From contig JAGXQZ010000001.1 of NCBI GenBank assembly GCA_018336015.1, positions 31,144 through 95,143 of the forward strand: DNA of 64,000 bases, written 5' to 3'. The position numbers and the translations under genes were made by a program. The first letter of the stretch is position 1; every line of letters begins with the position of its first letter. The stretch is from Algoriphagus sp. Lineage in GTDB: Bacteria; Bacteroidota; Bacteroidia; Cytophagales; Cyclobacteriaceae. Shown here one piece after another: positions 52,363 to 61,000 of the stretch. A model generated the notes under the pieces. That model was not told where the DNA came from. It worked only from the letters and a program-made list of their open reading frames with translations, and made no database searches.

Positions 52363-55056
52363 ATGAGATTGAATTTGAAAAGTATGTTTTGCTGGGGTAC
52401 CTGTATGGCAGTCTTTGCCTGTCAGGCGCCTGAGCGATCACCGTTTGAGGTGTCTCCTGCGGAGTCCATGGACCCTAAGCGTTTGGAGGAGCCTTTTCCT
52501 AGTGTTCCACTTCCTGAAGGGATAGACTTGGAATCTCCGATTTGGAAAGGCATTGACCTGAGTCCAAAACCGCCCGTGGTGCCCGTCTCTGCCAATGAGC
52601 AGAAGAAATCCTTTGTGCTTAAGCCGGGATTTTCGATGGATCCGGTGCTTTCCGAGCCTCAGATTCGGGAACCTGCCTCCATACAGTTTGACGGAAATGG
52701 AAGAATGTACGTGCTGGAGCTCCGGACTTACATGCAGGACTTGGATGCTACCGGTGAGCTTTTACCAACCTCAAGAATTTCCCGATGGGAAGACTTGGAT
52801 GAGGATGGCGTGTATGAGACGGGGACAGTCTTTCTGGACAGTTTGGTGTTTCCGCGCTATGTGGTTCCCTTTGGCCCAAACAGCATCCTTTCGATGGAAT
52901 CCAACGAGGATCATGTGTACCGATTTACCGACACGGATGGGGATGGCAAGGCAGATAAAAAAGAACTTTTTGCTTCTGGCCTGGGCAGATCCGGCAATGT
53001 GGAACATCAGACGAGTTTCCTCACTTGGGCCTTGGACAACTGGATGTACAGCACGTACAACAATAAGCGCATCCGCTGGACACCTACAGGAGTGATCCAA
53101 GAAGAAAGCGGTAATCCTTGGGGGCAGTGGGGTGTGACCCAGGATAATTACGGCACGATTTTCTTCCAAGATGGGGCAGGTGGCGTACCACAGGGCTTCC
53201 AATTTCCGATCGTCTATGGCAATTTTTCTGTCAAGGGTGCACTCAAGGAAGGATTTCGAGTTCCGTACAGCTTGGTGAAATTGGCCGATTTCCAACCCGG
53301 CATGCAGGAAGCTAAGCCTGACGGCTCCTTGGCCAATGTGACCGGAGCTGCCGGAAATGACGTTTTTCGTGGTGATCGTTTGCCCAAGGATTTGGTGGGT
53401 GATTACCTCTACGGAGAGCCTGTGGGCCGAATCGTAAGAAGAGTGTTCACCGAAAAGGTGGAAGGACTTTCCTACCTCCAAAACAAGTACACCAGCGAGG
53501 AGTCAGAGTTCATCCAGTCAACAGATCCTTTGTTTAGACCGGTGGATATGGCCACCGCTCCGGATGGCACACTATACATTGTGGATATGTACCGAGGAAT
53601 CATTCAGGAAGGGGAGTGGACGCAGGAGGGAAGCTACCTCCGTACCAAAATCCAGCAATACCAAATGGATGATGTGATTGGAAACGGTCGAATTTGGAGG
53701 CTTTCCTACGAGGGGATGCCTAGAAATACCGAAAAGCCTCGAATGTACGAGGAGACTTCCAAACAGCTGATTCGTCACCTCGAGCATCCCAATGGCTGGT
53801 GGAGAGACATGGCACAGCAGACCATGATCCTGAACCAAGACAAGTCGATTATTCCTGATCTGGTAGTGATGGCAAGTTCTTCCAAAAATGAACTCGCGCG
53901 CGTTCACGCCCTTTGGACCTTGGAAGGGTTAGGTGGATTGAATTCAGAATTGGTGAAAAAATTCATTTCAGATCCCAATCCCAAACTCAAGATGCAGGGA
54001 TTGCGAGCGGCTGAAACCTTGTATAAGTATGGTGATAAATCCTTGGCTGACCTTTATGCTTCAGCCGCATTGGATGCCAATCCTGAGGTGGCCATTCAGG
54101 CCTTGTTAAGTGCACGTGTACTCAAAATCGACAAGGTCGATCAACTAATCAAAGCAGTACTTCAAAAAAATCCATCACAAGGGATTCAAGTGGTGGGGAC
54201 GCAACTTTTGGAAAAACTGGAAGAAGCCAAAAAAGCGGCAGAAACCAAGTTTGAAAAGGAGGAGTTGGCGCTGTTTGTAAAAGGGAAGACGATTTTTGAC
54301 AGCTATTGCTCGACCTGTCATGGTCCAAAAGGCTTGGGTTCTCCGGCTGGAGAAGGCCGCCTGATCGCTCCGCCTTTCTCAGGTTCGCCGAGGATCCTTG
54401 GTCATCCGGAGTATGCCACCAAGGTAATGTTGCATGGCTTGAAGGGTGCGATTGAAAAGAAAGAGTACGAAGGGGTGATGATCTCCATGAAGACCAATAC
54501 AGACGAATACATCGCCTCGGTACTTTCCTATATCCGCAATGATTTCGGCAATTCAGGTTCCTTTATCTCGCCTGAGTATGTGGCCAAAATCAGAAAGGAA
54601 ACCGAGTCTAGAAAAGATGCTTATTCCTTTGAGGAATTGATCGGGGAAATCCCAAAGGCCTTGACTTTTCAGGACAATTGGAAAGCAACGGCTAGCAGCA
54701 CAGCCCTTCAAGGTGTAGGATCTTCCAAAGATCCCGGTTATGCCTTTTCTTACAAAGGTTGGAAGACGGAAACTCCACAAGCACCGGGAATGTGGTTTAT
54801 GGTGCAGTTGCCGAGTCCGCAAGCCATTTCAGAAGTCCAGTTTGATGCAGGCAAGGAAGGATTTCCATTGGAATACACGGTTTCCCTGAGTAAAGATGGT
54901 AAAAGTTGGACCAAAGTAGCTCAAGGAAAAGGTAATCCAGGGATTAATTCATTGAGTTGGACAGGCACTGGCAAATTTATTTACCTGAAGATGGAGTCTC
55001 AAAGCAAGGGGGAACAACCTTGGTCTATGAAAAAATTGACGTTGTATTCGAGGTAA
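52363..55056 (+). CDS. Propeller dehydrogenase-like lipoprotein with cytochrome c and discoidin-like domains
   Basis: Protein of 897 residues. Lipoprotein-like start ending V-F-A-C20. Residues about 85-440: a beta-propeller of the PVC-type dehydrogenase/sorbosone-dehydrogenase kind (EPASIQFDGNGRMYVLELRTY; DTDGDGKADKKELFASGL; PVDMATAPDGTLYIVDMYRG). About 460-610: HEAT-like helices. About 635-735: one cytochrome c domain with heme site CSTCH (Cys649, Cys652, His653) and a Met in VMISMK as possible axial ligand. About 770-897: an F5/8C-type sandwich (SSTALQGVGSSKDPGYAFSYKGW...WFMVQLPSPQAISEVQF). It should oxidise a sugar-like substrate and hand electrons to its own heme. Substrate unknown. Confidence 0.85.
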   Translation: MRLNLKSMFCWGTCMAVFACQAPERSPFEVSPAESMDPKRLEEPFPSVPLPEGIDLESPIWKGIDLSPKPPVVPVSANEQKKSFVLKPGFSMDPVLSEPQIREPASIQFDGNGRMYVLELRTYMQDLDATGELLPTSRISRWEDLDEDGVYETGTVFLDSLVFPRYVVPFGPNSILSMESNEDHVYRFTDTDGDGKADKKELFASGLGRSGNVEHQTSFLTWALDNWMYSTYNNKRIRWTPTGVIQEESGNPWGQWGVTQDNYGTIFFQDGAGGVPQGFQFPIVYGNFSVKGALKEGFRVPYSLVKLADFQPGMQEAKPDGSLANVTGAAGNDVFRGDRLPKDLVGDYLYGEPVGRIVRRVFTEKVEGLSYLQNKYTSEESEFIQSTDPLFRPVDMATAPDGTLYIVDMYRGIIQEGEWTQEGSYLRTKIQQYQMDDVIGNGRIWRLSYEGMPRNTEKPRMYEETSKQLIRHLEHPNGWWRDMAQQTMILNQDKSIIPDLVVMASSSKNELARVHALWTLEGLGGLNSELVKKFISDPNPKLKMQGLRAAETLYKYGDKSLADLYASAALDANPEVAIQALLSARVLKIDKVDQLIKAVLQKNPSQGIQVVGTQLLEKLEEAKKAAETKFEKEELALFVKGKTIFDSYCSTCHGPKGLGSPAGEGRLIAPPFSGSPRILGHPEYATKVMLHGLKGAIEKKEYEGVMISMKTNTDEYIASVLSYIRNDFGNSGSFISPEYVAKIRKETESRKDAYSFEELIGEIPKALTFQDNWKATASSTALQGVGSSKDPGYAFSYKGWKTETPQAPGMWFMVQLPSPQAISEVQFDAGKEGFPLEYTVSLSKDGKSWTKVAQGKGNPGINSLSWTGTGKFIYLKMESQSKGEQPWSMKKLTLYSR

Positions 55057-55098
55057 TTCCCCTGAAAAATAGTCCTTAACGTCAATTATTTTCTAAAG

Positions 55099-55143
55099 AA
55101 AAACAGCTGATGGCTTTGAATAGCTTTCAGCTGTTTTTTTTTA
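55099..55143 (+). terminator. Terminator after the cytochrome-propeller gene
   Basis: Stem AAAACAGCTGA (about 55100-55110)/TCAGCTGTTTT (55127-55137), 16-base loop, followed by a T-run. Confidence 0.82.
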
Positions 55144-55233
55144 AAACCAGAAAAGAATTGCTCATTTCTAGTCCATCAGAAATTTGGATTTGATTTTTTC
55201 CTAAATTTTGAAACAATCTAACCCTTTCATCAC

Positions 55234-55611
55234 ATGAAAAAATTATCCAACATCTTACTCATTACCCTTTTTGCTGTAGTCGCAACGGCAGGTTTGTCAA
55301 GTTTCAAGACGCTTACACCAGAATATTTTGAAGGAAAATGGGCGGTAACCGTGAAGGACACCCCTCAGGGAACTGCTACTATTCCGATGAGATTTGAAAC
55401 TAAAGAAGGAAAGACTATGGGCTACTTTATGGAAGATGCCTCTGGCACGGAAAAAGTGATGTCTTCCGTATCTATCTCCGGTGATGTCCTTACAGGCTAT
55501 TTTAATATTCAAGGCTATGATGTTTACATCAGTTTGAAAAAAGTGGACGACGAAAATGCCGCTGGTTCGCTGATGGATATGTTTACCGCTGAGGCGAAGA
55601 AAGTGAAGTGA
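55234..55611 (+). CDS. Small secreted protein of unknown function
   Basis: Protein of 125 residues with signal peptide MKKLSNILLITLFAVVATAG. The mature part is all-beta (YFEGKWAVTVKDTPQGTATIPMRF; DVLTGYFNIQGYDVYISLK) and looks like a lipocalin-type or small barrel of about 95 residues; I cannot name the family. Tandem 23-bp repeats and a terminator follow. Confidence 0.7.
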   Translation: MKKLSNILLITLFAVVATAGLSSFKTLTPEYFEGKWAVTVKDTPQGTATIPMRFETKEGKTMGYFMEDASGTEKVMSSVSISGDVLTGYFNIQGYDVYISLKKVDDENAAGSLMDMFTAEAKKVK

Positions 55612-55614
55612 TAC

Positions 55615-55683
55615 CTCGAAAAGCTCGGTAACCATTTCTTGACAAGCTCGGTATCCTTTTCTCGACAAGCTTGGTAACTCTTC
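55615..55683. repeat. Three tandem 23-bp repeats
   Basis: Copies at 55615-55637, 55638-55660 and 55661-55683 share CT[CT]GA[AC]AAGCT[CT]GGTA. They begin 3 bp after the stop of the small secreted-protein gene and end before the terminator. The small copy number excludes a CRISPR array. Confidence 0.75.
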
Positions 55684-55703
55684 TCAGAATGATTAAGAGC
55701 AAA

Positions 55704-55740
55704 AAATAAGGCCTGGAGATCCTCCAGGCCTTTTGTTTTT
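55704..55740. terminator. Bidirectional rho-independent terminator
   Basis: Perfect 11-bp stem AAGGCCTGGAG (55708-55718)/CTCCAGGCCTT (55722-55732), T-run on the plus strand and T6 on the minus strand. It serves the secreted-protein gene and the convergent Gfo/Idh/MocA gene. Confidence 0.93.
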
Positions 55741-56857
55741 ACTTTTTGCTGAGTGTAAACTCAGGGAGGTATTTGATTTTGCCACCTTCCATAGCTGACT
55801 CATGCGCCAATATCCCCACGCAGGTGATGTTAGCTGACTGAGCTGCATCCGGGTAAGGTGCCCGACCCTCTGTCAAGGCCATCAAAAACTCGTGAACCAA
55901 GTGCGGGTGAGATCCTCCGTGGCCCGAACCTTGGATAAAGGAAAGGTGCTGATTTTCGTCCGAATCGTACACTCCTTGAGTGGTGAATGGAGCGATTTCC
56001 GCAGGAAGTAGATGCGCATAGTCAGGGATTTTCACTTTCTCAGGCACTTCGCCAGTATGGATCACGGAATCCTCATGCTCGATCAAGGTCCATTCAAATG
56101 ACTTTTTGGATCCGTAGACGTCAAAGCTTTCGCGGTATTGTCTTGCGGTATTGAACAGCGATCGGGTCACCTCTGCTGCCAGATCAGAATCCTTCAACTT
56201 AATGTGGCAGGTCTCAATGGCGAAAGGCGAACCGTATTTTGGAATCAGATTTTCATCAATTCGACCTGAACCAAGGCAAGACACATATTCTGCCTGACCC
56301 TTTGGCAATGCCAAAACCGGACCTACACAGTGCGTAGCATAATGCATAGGAGGGAGTCCTTCCCAATAGCCCGGCCAACCGGCCATTTCCTGTTGATGGG
56401 AAGCACGCAGGAATTGGATTTTACCCAATTCACCTTTTTCATACATCTCCTTCACGAAGAGGAATTCACGGCTGTAGATTACCGTCTCCATCATCATGTA
56501 AGTCAAGCCTGTCTGTGCGCACAATTCCACGATTTGACGGCATTCTTCTACAGTCGTGGCCATAGGCACGGTACACGCGACGTGCTTTCCTGCTTTCAAG
56601 GCCTTGATACTTTGCTCGGCGTGATTTTGAATCGGCGTATTGATGTGTACCGCGTCGATAGTGGGATCTTTCAGCAGTTCATCGTAGTCGGTATAGACTT
56701 TTTCGATGCCAAATGCTTTTCCGATTTCTTCTGCTTTTTCTTTGTTCCGCTGGCACACGGCATACATGTTTGCCAAAGGATGTTTTTGGTAGATAGGGAT
56801 AAATTCGGCACCAAAGCCTAGGCCTATGATGGCAATGTTAATTTGTTTTTGACTCAT
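55739..56857 (-). CDS. Gfo/Idh/MocA-family protein, EKP lysine missing
   Basis: Protein of 372 residues. NAD(P) loop IAIIGLGFGAEFIPIY; conserved INTPIQNHAEQSIKALKAGKHV. Where oxidoreductases have the catalytic E-K-P, this protein reads C-T-V-P-M-A-T. Later it has MHYATHCVGPVLAL and GSGHGGSHPHLVHEFLMAL. The loss of Lys, the T-H-x-x-G-P motif and G-H-G-G resemble GH109-type NAD-dependent glycosidases (EVP form), from memory of that family. So it may act through a transient 3-keto step rather than as a plain dehydrogenase. It has no signal peptide. It is the last gene of the minus-strand sugar cluster. Confidence 0.8.
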   Translation of the reverse strand: MSQKQINIAIIGLGFGAEFIPIYQKHPLANMYAVCQRNKEKAEEIGKAFGIEKVYTDYDELLKDPTIDAVHINTPIQNHAEQSIKALKAGKHVACTVPMATTVEECRQIVELCAQTGLTYMMMETVIYSREFLFVKEMYEKGELGKIQFLRASHQQEMAGWPGYWEGLPPMHYATHCVGPVLALPKGQAEYVSCLGSGRIDENLIPKYGSPFAIETCHIKLKDSDLAAEVTRSLFNTARQYRESFDVYGSKKSFEWTLIEHEDSVIHTGEVPEKVKIPDYAHLLPAEIAPFTTQGVYDSDENQHLSFIQGSGHGGSHPHLVHEFLMALTEGRAPYPDAAQSANITCVGILAHESAMEGGKIKYLPEFTLSKK

Positions 56858-56878
56858 GGGTATTTAGTTTTTTAAAAA

Positions 56879-57174
56879 AGATGGAAGACCGAAGACGGAA
56901 GATACAAATTCAGAATGCTGAAGTATGAAATCCGAAATCTCCAAAAGCTGCCTTCGGAAGACCATTTCATTTTTTTGGGTTTCTTTTTGATTTAATTTTT
57001 AATTAAGTGATTAATGATACTTGATTAGCTTTGGACTTCCTTGGTATCTTACTTTTACTCGATCTTCCGTCTCCTGTCTTCCGTTTTCTCGCTTATTTTT
57101 TATTCTGGTTCAGATTCGGACAGCCTTTATATTTTTCCATTTCTTCGGTCTCCTGTCTTCCGTCTTCTCGCTTA
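56879..57174. repeat. Gap with GGAAGAC-type direct and inverted repeats
   Basis: The 314-bp gap holds no ORF. TCTCCTGTCTTCCGT(T/C)TTCTCGCTTA occurs at 57070-57095 and 57149-57174, 25 of 26 bases alike, and the second copy overlaps the stop codon of the isomerase gene. The inverse GGAAGACCGAAGACGGAAGA lies at 56884-56903. The arms could pair over about 200 bp. Similar in style to the CAGT repeats at 3.2 kb, but a different sequence. Confidence 0.65.
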
Positions 57175-58032
57175 ATCAGCGGCCCACTTCTTTAGAAACT
57201 CCAAGCCTTCCTTGGCAAAGCCATCTTGGCTAGGCACTAAGGGCTTCCAGATACAAACTGCACCCGCTAGCTCCTTTACATTAGGCGTGAAGCTTTCAAT
57301 AGAGATTGTACCGGAATAGTTTATGGCTTCCAAACCTCGTTTCCAAGCCGCCCAGTTGGTTTGACCTGTTCCGGGTGTTCCTCGGTAGTTTTCAGACACC
57401 TGCACGTGGATCAATTTGTCTCCAGCCCGACGGATAGCCGCTTCGATGTCCGGTTCCTCAATATTCATGTGAAATCCGTCCAAAATCGCTTTGGCCTGAG
57501 GTTCATTGATGTCATGAATCAGCTGCATCAATTCCTCGGCCGTATTGATCAGGTCGGTTTCGAAGCGATTGAGTGTTTCGATGGCGATCTCCAATCCAAA
57601 TTCACCTGCTCTTTTACTTACTTTCTGAAGGTTGGTGACGGCGCGATTCCATTCGATTTTCTTTTGCTCAGGAGATACCAATCTTGCTTTTCCTACTGCC
57701 GAATACATTGGTCCAGCCACAAATCCGGCGCCCAATTCCGACGCAATGTGAAAGCAGGCATCGAGGTAGTCAAAGCAGGTCTGGTGATAGTGAGGATCCT
57801 CATGGGTCAAGTCCCGTGTTGGTCCAAAAGCCCCGCAGATAATGGGACTAAGCCCATTATCCGCAAGTGCAATTTTTACCAGATCGATATCGATCAAGGC
57901 AGGATCTTCCACGGGAATCTCCACCGAATCGTAGCCGTAGCTTTTGATTTTTGGAAAAAGAGCGACCGTTTCTTTATTGAAAGGCGAAGTCCACAGCCAA
58001 GTACTGACTGCAAATTTTACGTCTAAAGCCAT
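57172..58032 (-). CDS. Sugar phosphate isomerase/epimerase-like TIM-barrel protein
   Basis: Protein of 286 residues of the AP-endonuclease-2/xylose-isomerase-like superfamily, closest in layout to ketose 3-epimerases. Metal and catalytic places: Glu152 in AIETLNRFETDLINT, Asp185 in ILDGFHMNIEE, Arg217 in ENYRGTPGTGQ, Glu246 in ISIESF. The metal-ligand His expected two residues after His209 appears as Gln211 (IHVQVSEN). No signal peptide. It lies 3 bp from the ThuA-azurin gene (upstream in the transcript) and before the Gfo/Idh/MocA gene, so the three are probably one sugar-conversion operon. Confidence 0.83.
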   Translation of the reverse strand: MALDVKFAVSTWLWTSPFNKETVALFPKIKSYGYDSVEIPVEDPALIDIDLVKIALADNGLSPIICGAFGPTRDLTHEDPHYHQTCFDYLDACFHIASELGAGFVAGPMYSAVGKARLVSPEQKKIEWNRAVTNLQKVSKRAGEFGLEIAIETLNRFETDLINTAEELMQLIHDINEPQAKAILDGFHMNIEEPDIEAAIRRAGDKLIHVQVSENYRGTPGTGQTNWAAWKRGLEAINYSGTISIESFTPNVKELAGAVCIWKPLVPSQDGFAKEGLEFLKKWAAD

Positions 58033-58035
58033 GTA

Positions 58036-61000
58036 TTACTGCACGATCATGATCCCGTTCATAATTCTCCAGTGGCCTGGCACGGTACACACAAATGGGT
58101 ATTCGCCCGGCTCAGTAGGTGCTACGAACACCAGTGATTCGCGTCCTTCCGGATCTACCAGTCGGGTGGCTGCGATCACTTGAGGGATTTTAGGCACAAA
58201 GTTCATTTCAGCACCTTTCGGATCACGAGCTAATTCGTCCGCTGCCTTTCCAATGGTTTCCATGGCACCTTTTTGACCTACGACCAAGTTGTGCTGCATG
58301 AAGTCAGGGTTTTCGAAGTCAATGGTAACCTGTGAACCTGCTTTCACGGTGAAGGAAGCCTTGTCAAACTTCATTTCATGAGGTATCACACTCAATTTGA
58401 CAAAAGAGGTTCCATTTGCTTTGGCAGCATCAGCCAGGCTGGCCTCAGCCTCTAGGGAAGTACCAGGTTTCTTGAGTGAAAGGGTAGACTTGTTGCTCAA
58501 GCGACCACCAAACCACCACGTTCCTTCGTATTTGCCGACTACATTTTTGCTGTCATTTCTACCCACTCTTACACTTCTAGGCGAAAGTTCCTTAGGGAAC
58601 AATCCTTTGGTTTTTCCTTTTCCGATTTCCTCACCGTTGATTTTGAGGCTCATGCTGCCGTCTGCAGTGAGTGTGGCATCGATGGTAAACTGCTCCTCAG
58701 GAAGAGCTTTTTTGGAACTCAAGATGGTTAGTTTTTCATCTTGTGCTACTGCAAAGTGAAGGGCATCTTGATAGATGTACAAGCTGTAGCCATTGGTATT
58801 ATTTCCTTGAGCCACAAGCACCCCTTCCAATGGATTTTCAGCTTTGGAAATCATCATTCGGATCGCGATTTCTTTACCAGCCACGTCAGGTGGGAAAAGG
58901 ATGCTGTTTCGTTGATCCAACGGATATTGCTCCGCTACCAAACTTCTGCTGATTCGGTCTGACAGCGAAAGCTCAGTGTCACCACCTGCCTGAAGTGCTT
59001 TGGTATTGTCACGCTTGGCAAACTCAGTCGGATGGGAAAGTACCGCCGCAAACACCGCTTGAGGCAAGTAGGCATCTTTTCCGTTTTCCTCATTCTTAGC
59101 AGCTTCCAACAATGCCTTTGCAGCTTGCTCGGAGAATGGCATGTCAGATATGGCAAGGAAGGCATATTTACGTGTATGTAAATCCGGGTCATTGATGACT
59201 CCAGAAGCCAAAATTGCGCTCAGAGAAGCTTCAGATTTTGGAAGTACGCGGAGAGCGTTTTTGCGGACTGCGGCAGACGGATGAGAAAGTGCTTTTTCTA
59301 CGGCTGCATTTGCATCGGCATTTTCTCCGGTCAATTCTCCCAAGCCATGAAGAGTCCACAGTGCGTTGATGGCTGGACCGTTCAGACCCACTTTGTCCAC
59401 TTTAGGATCTGCAATGATTTTGTATAGATCTGCCAATACTGACTTGTCTTGCTTTTCAACGATCAATCGCTGAGCAGTCAATCTCCAGAACATGTTATCA
59501 CTTTGCAATGCCTCGATGAGTTCGTCACCGTCGGCATCTTTCAAGTCAAATGTTTCGGAATCTTCACCACCCTTGTATTTGATTCGATAAATACGGCCGT
59601 GCTTGCTGTCACGAAGTGGGTTGATGTAGGCATTGCCAGCACCGTTTTCAAATCCTCTAGGAGTGGGGTTGTGCTGGATGATGAAGTTGTACCAATCTGC
59701 CACCCAAAGTGCTCCATCGGGACCTACTTCGGCATGAACAGGAGAGAACCATTCATCGGAACTCGCCAAAATGTTGAATCCGTTTTTTTCTTTGAAACCT
59801 GAACCATCCGGGTTGATGATGGCATTGTGAAGCACGCGGCCAGTTGGTTCGGCTACGAAGGCGATTCGGTTCCAATATTTCTCAGGGAAACTTCTCGCGG
59901 TGTAGAAGTTGTGTCCTGCGGCTGCAGTGTAGCTTCCATGCCAATCTACCTGTCTCAAGAATGGAGTCAAATGTGGCATGTCGTAGTGACTGTCGATGCC
60001 ATGGACCGTATTGGCAGAACCTTGGAAAATCGGACGCTTCAGGTAATTGTTAGCCATGGAGAAATACACGCTGTGCTGTCCGTTGGCTGTAGAAATGAAG
60101 GTTTCGAAATCTTCGGTGAAACCTAGACCCCAGGTATTGTTGGAGGTGTTGCCTAGGTATTGGAGGTTTTCTCCAGTCGGATCAAAGCGATAAACACCTT
60201 GTCCGAAAGAGTGACGACGTCCGCTTACTTCTCCATTGAAACCGGAGTAGCCTAGCACACCCCAGATTTTGTTATCAAAGCCATATTTCAGGTTTGAAGG
60301 ACCAGCATGCGTATCGCTTTTGCCCCATCCAGTCATAATGACTTCTCTTACGTCAGCCACATCGTCTCCGTCAGTATCTTTTAAGAAGACAAAATCAGGA
60401 GCCATGGAAATCAAAATACCTCCATTGACTGCCATGATTGAAGTAGGGATATTCAGGTTGTCTGCGAAAACTGTTGCTTTATCTGCTTTTCCATCGCCAT
60501 CGGTATCTTCCAAGATTTTGATTTTGTCATTTCCTCCTTCCGTACGTACCTCGTTAGGATAATCCACTGTTTCGATGACAAAGAGGCGACCACGCTCATC
60601 CCATGCAAAAGCCATCGGGTTGATGATCATCGGTTCGCTGGCAAATAGCTCCATTTCAAACTCAATAGGAAGCTGAACCAGTTTCATACTTTCTTCAGGT
60701 GAAAGCGGAAGCTGAAATCGAGGTGCCGGATCCTTCTTTTCGTAGTTTGGAATCTCAGCATCCTGGAATTGTGGGGTTGGGATCTGATAGGCTCCAAGCA
60801 GTTCATTTACTTTATCGCCTACAGCCCAAAGAATCCCGTTGGCGATCAATTCCTGAAACTCAGGTTGCTTCCAAGTCTCTTCATTGTGGCCATAAGCTGT
60901 ATAAAATACTCTACCATCACCCTCTTCCAAAGTCCAGGTATAGGGCTCCTGATCGCGTTGCATCAAGACATGCATGGCAGGATTGAGTTGTGAATGGACA

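Noticed and set aside
52169..52441. N-terminal extension of the GH18 protein
   Set aside because: The lipoprotein signal begins at the ATG at 52168; the extension lacks coding character and overlaps the start of the divergent gene.
55615..55683. CRISPR-like mini array
   Set aside because: The three copies are directly abutting with no spacers.
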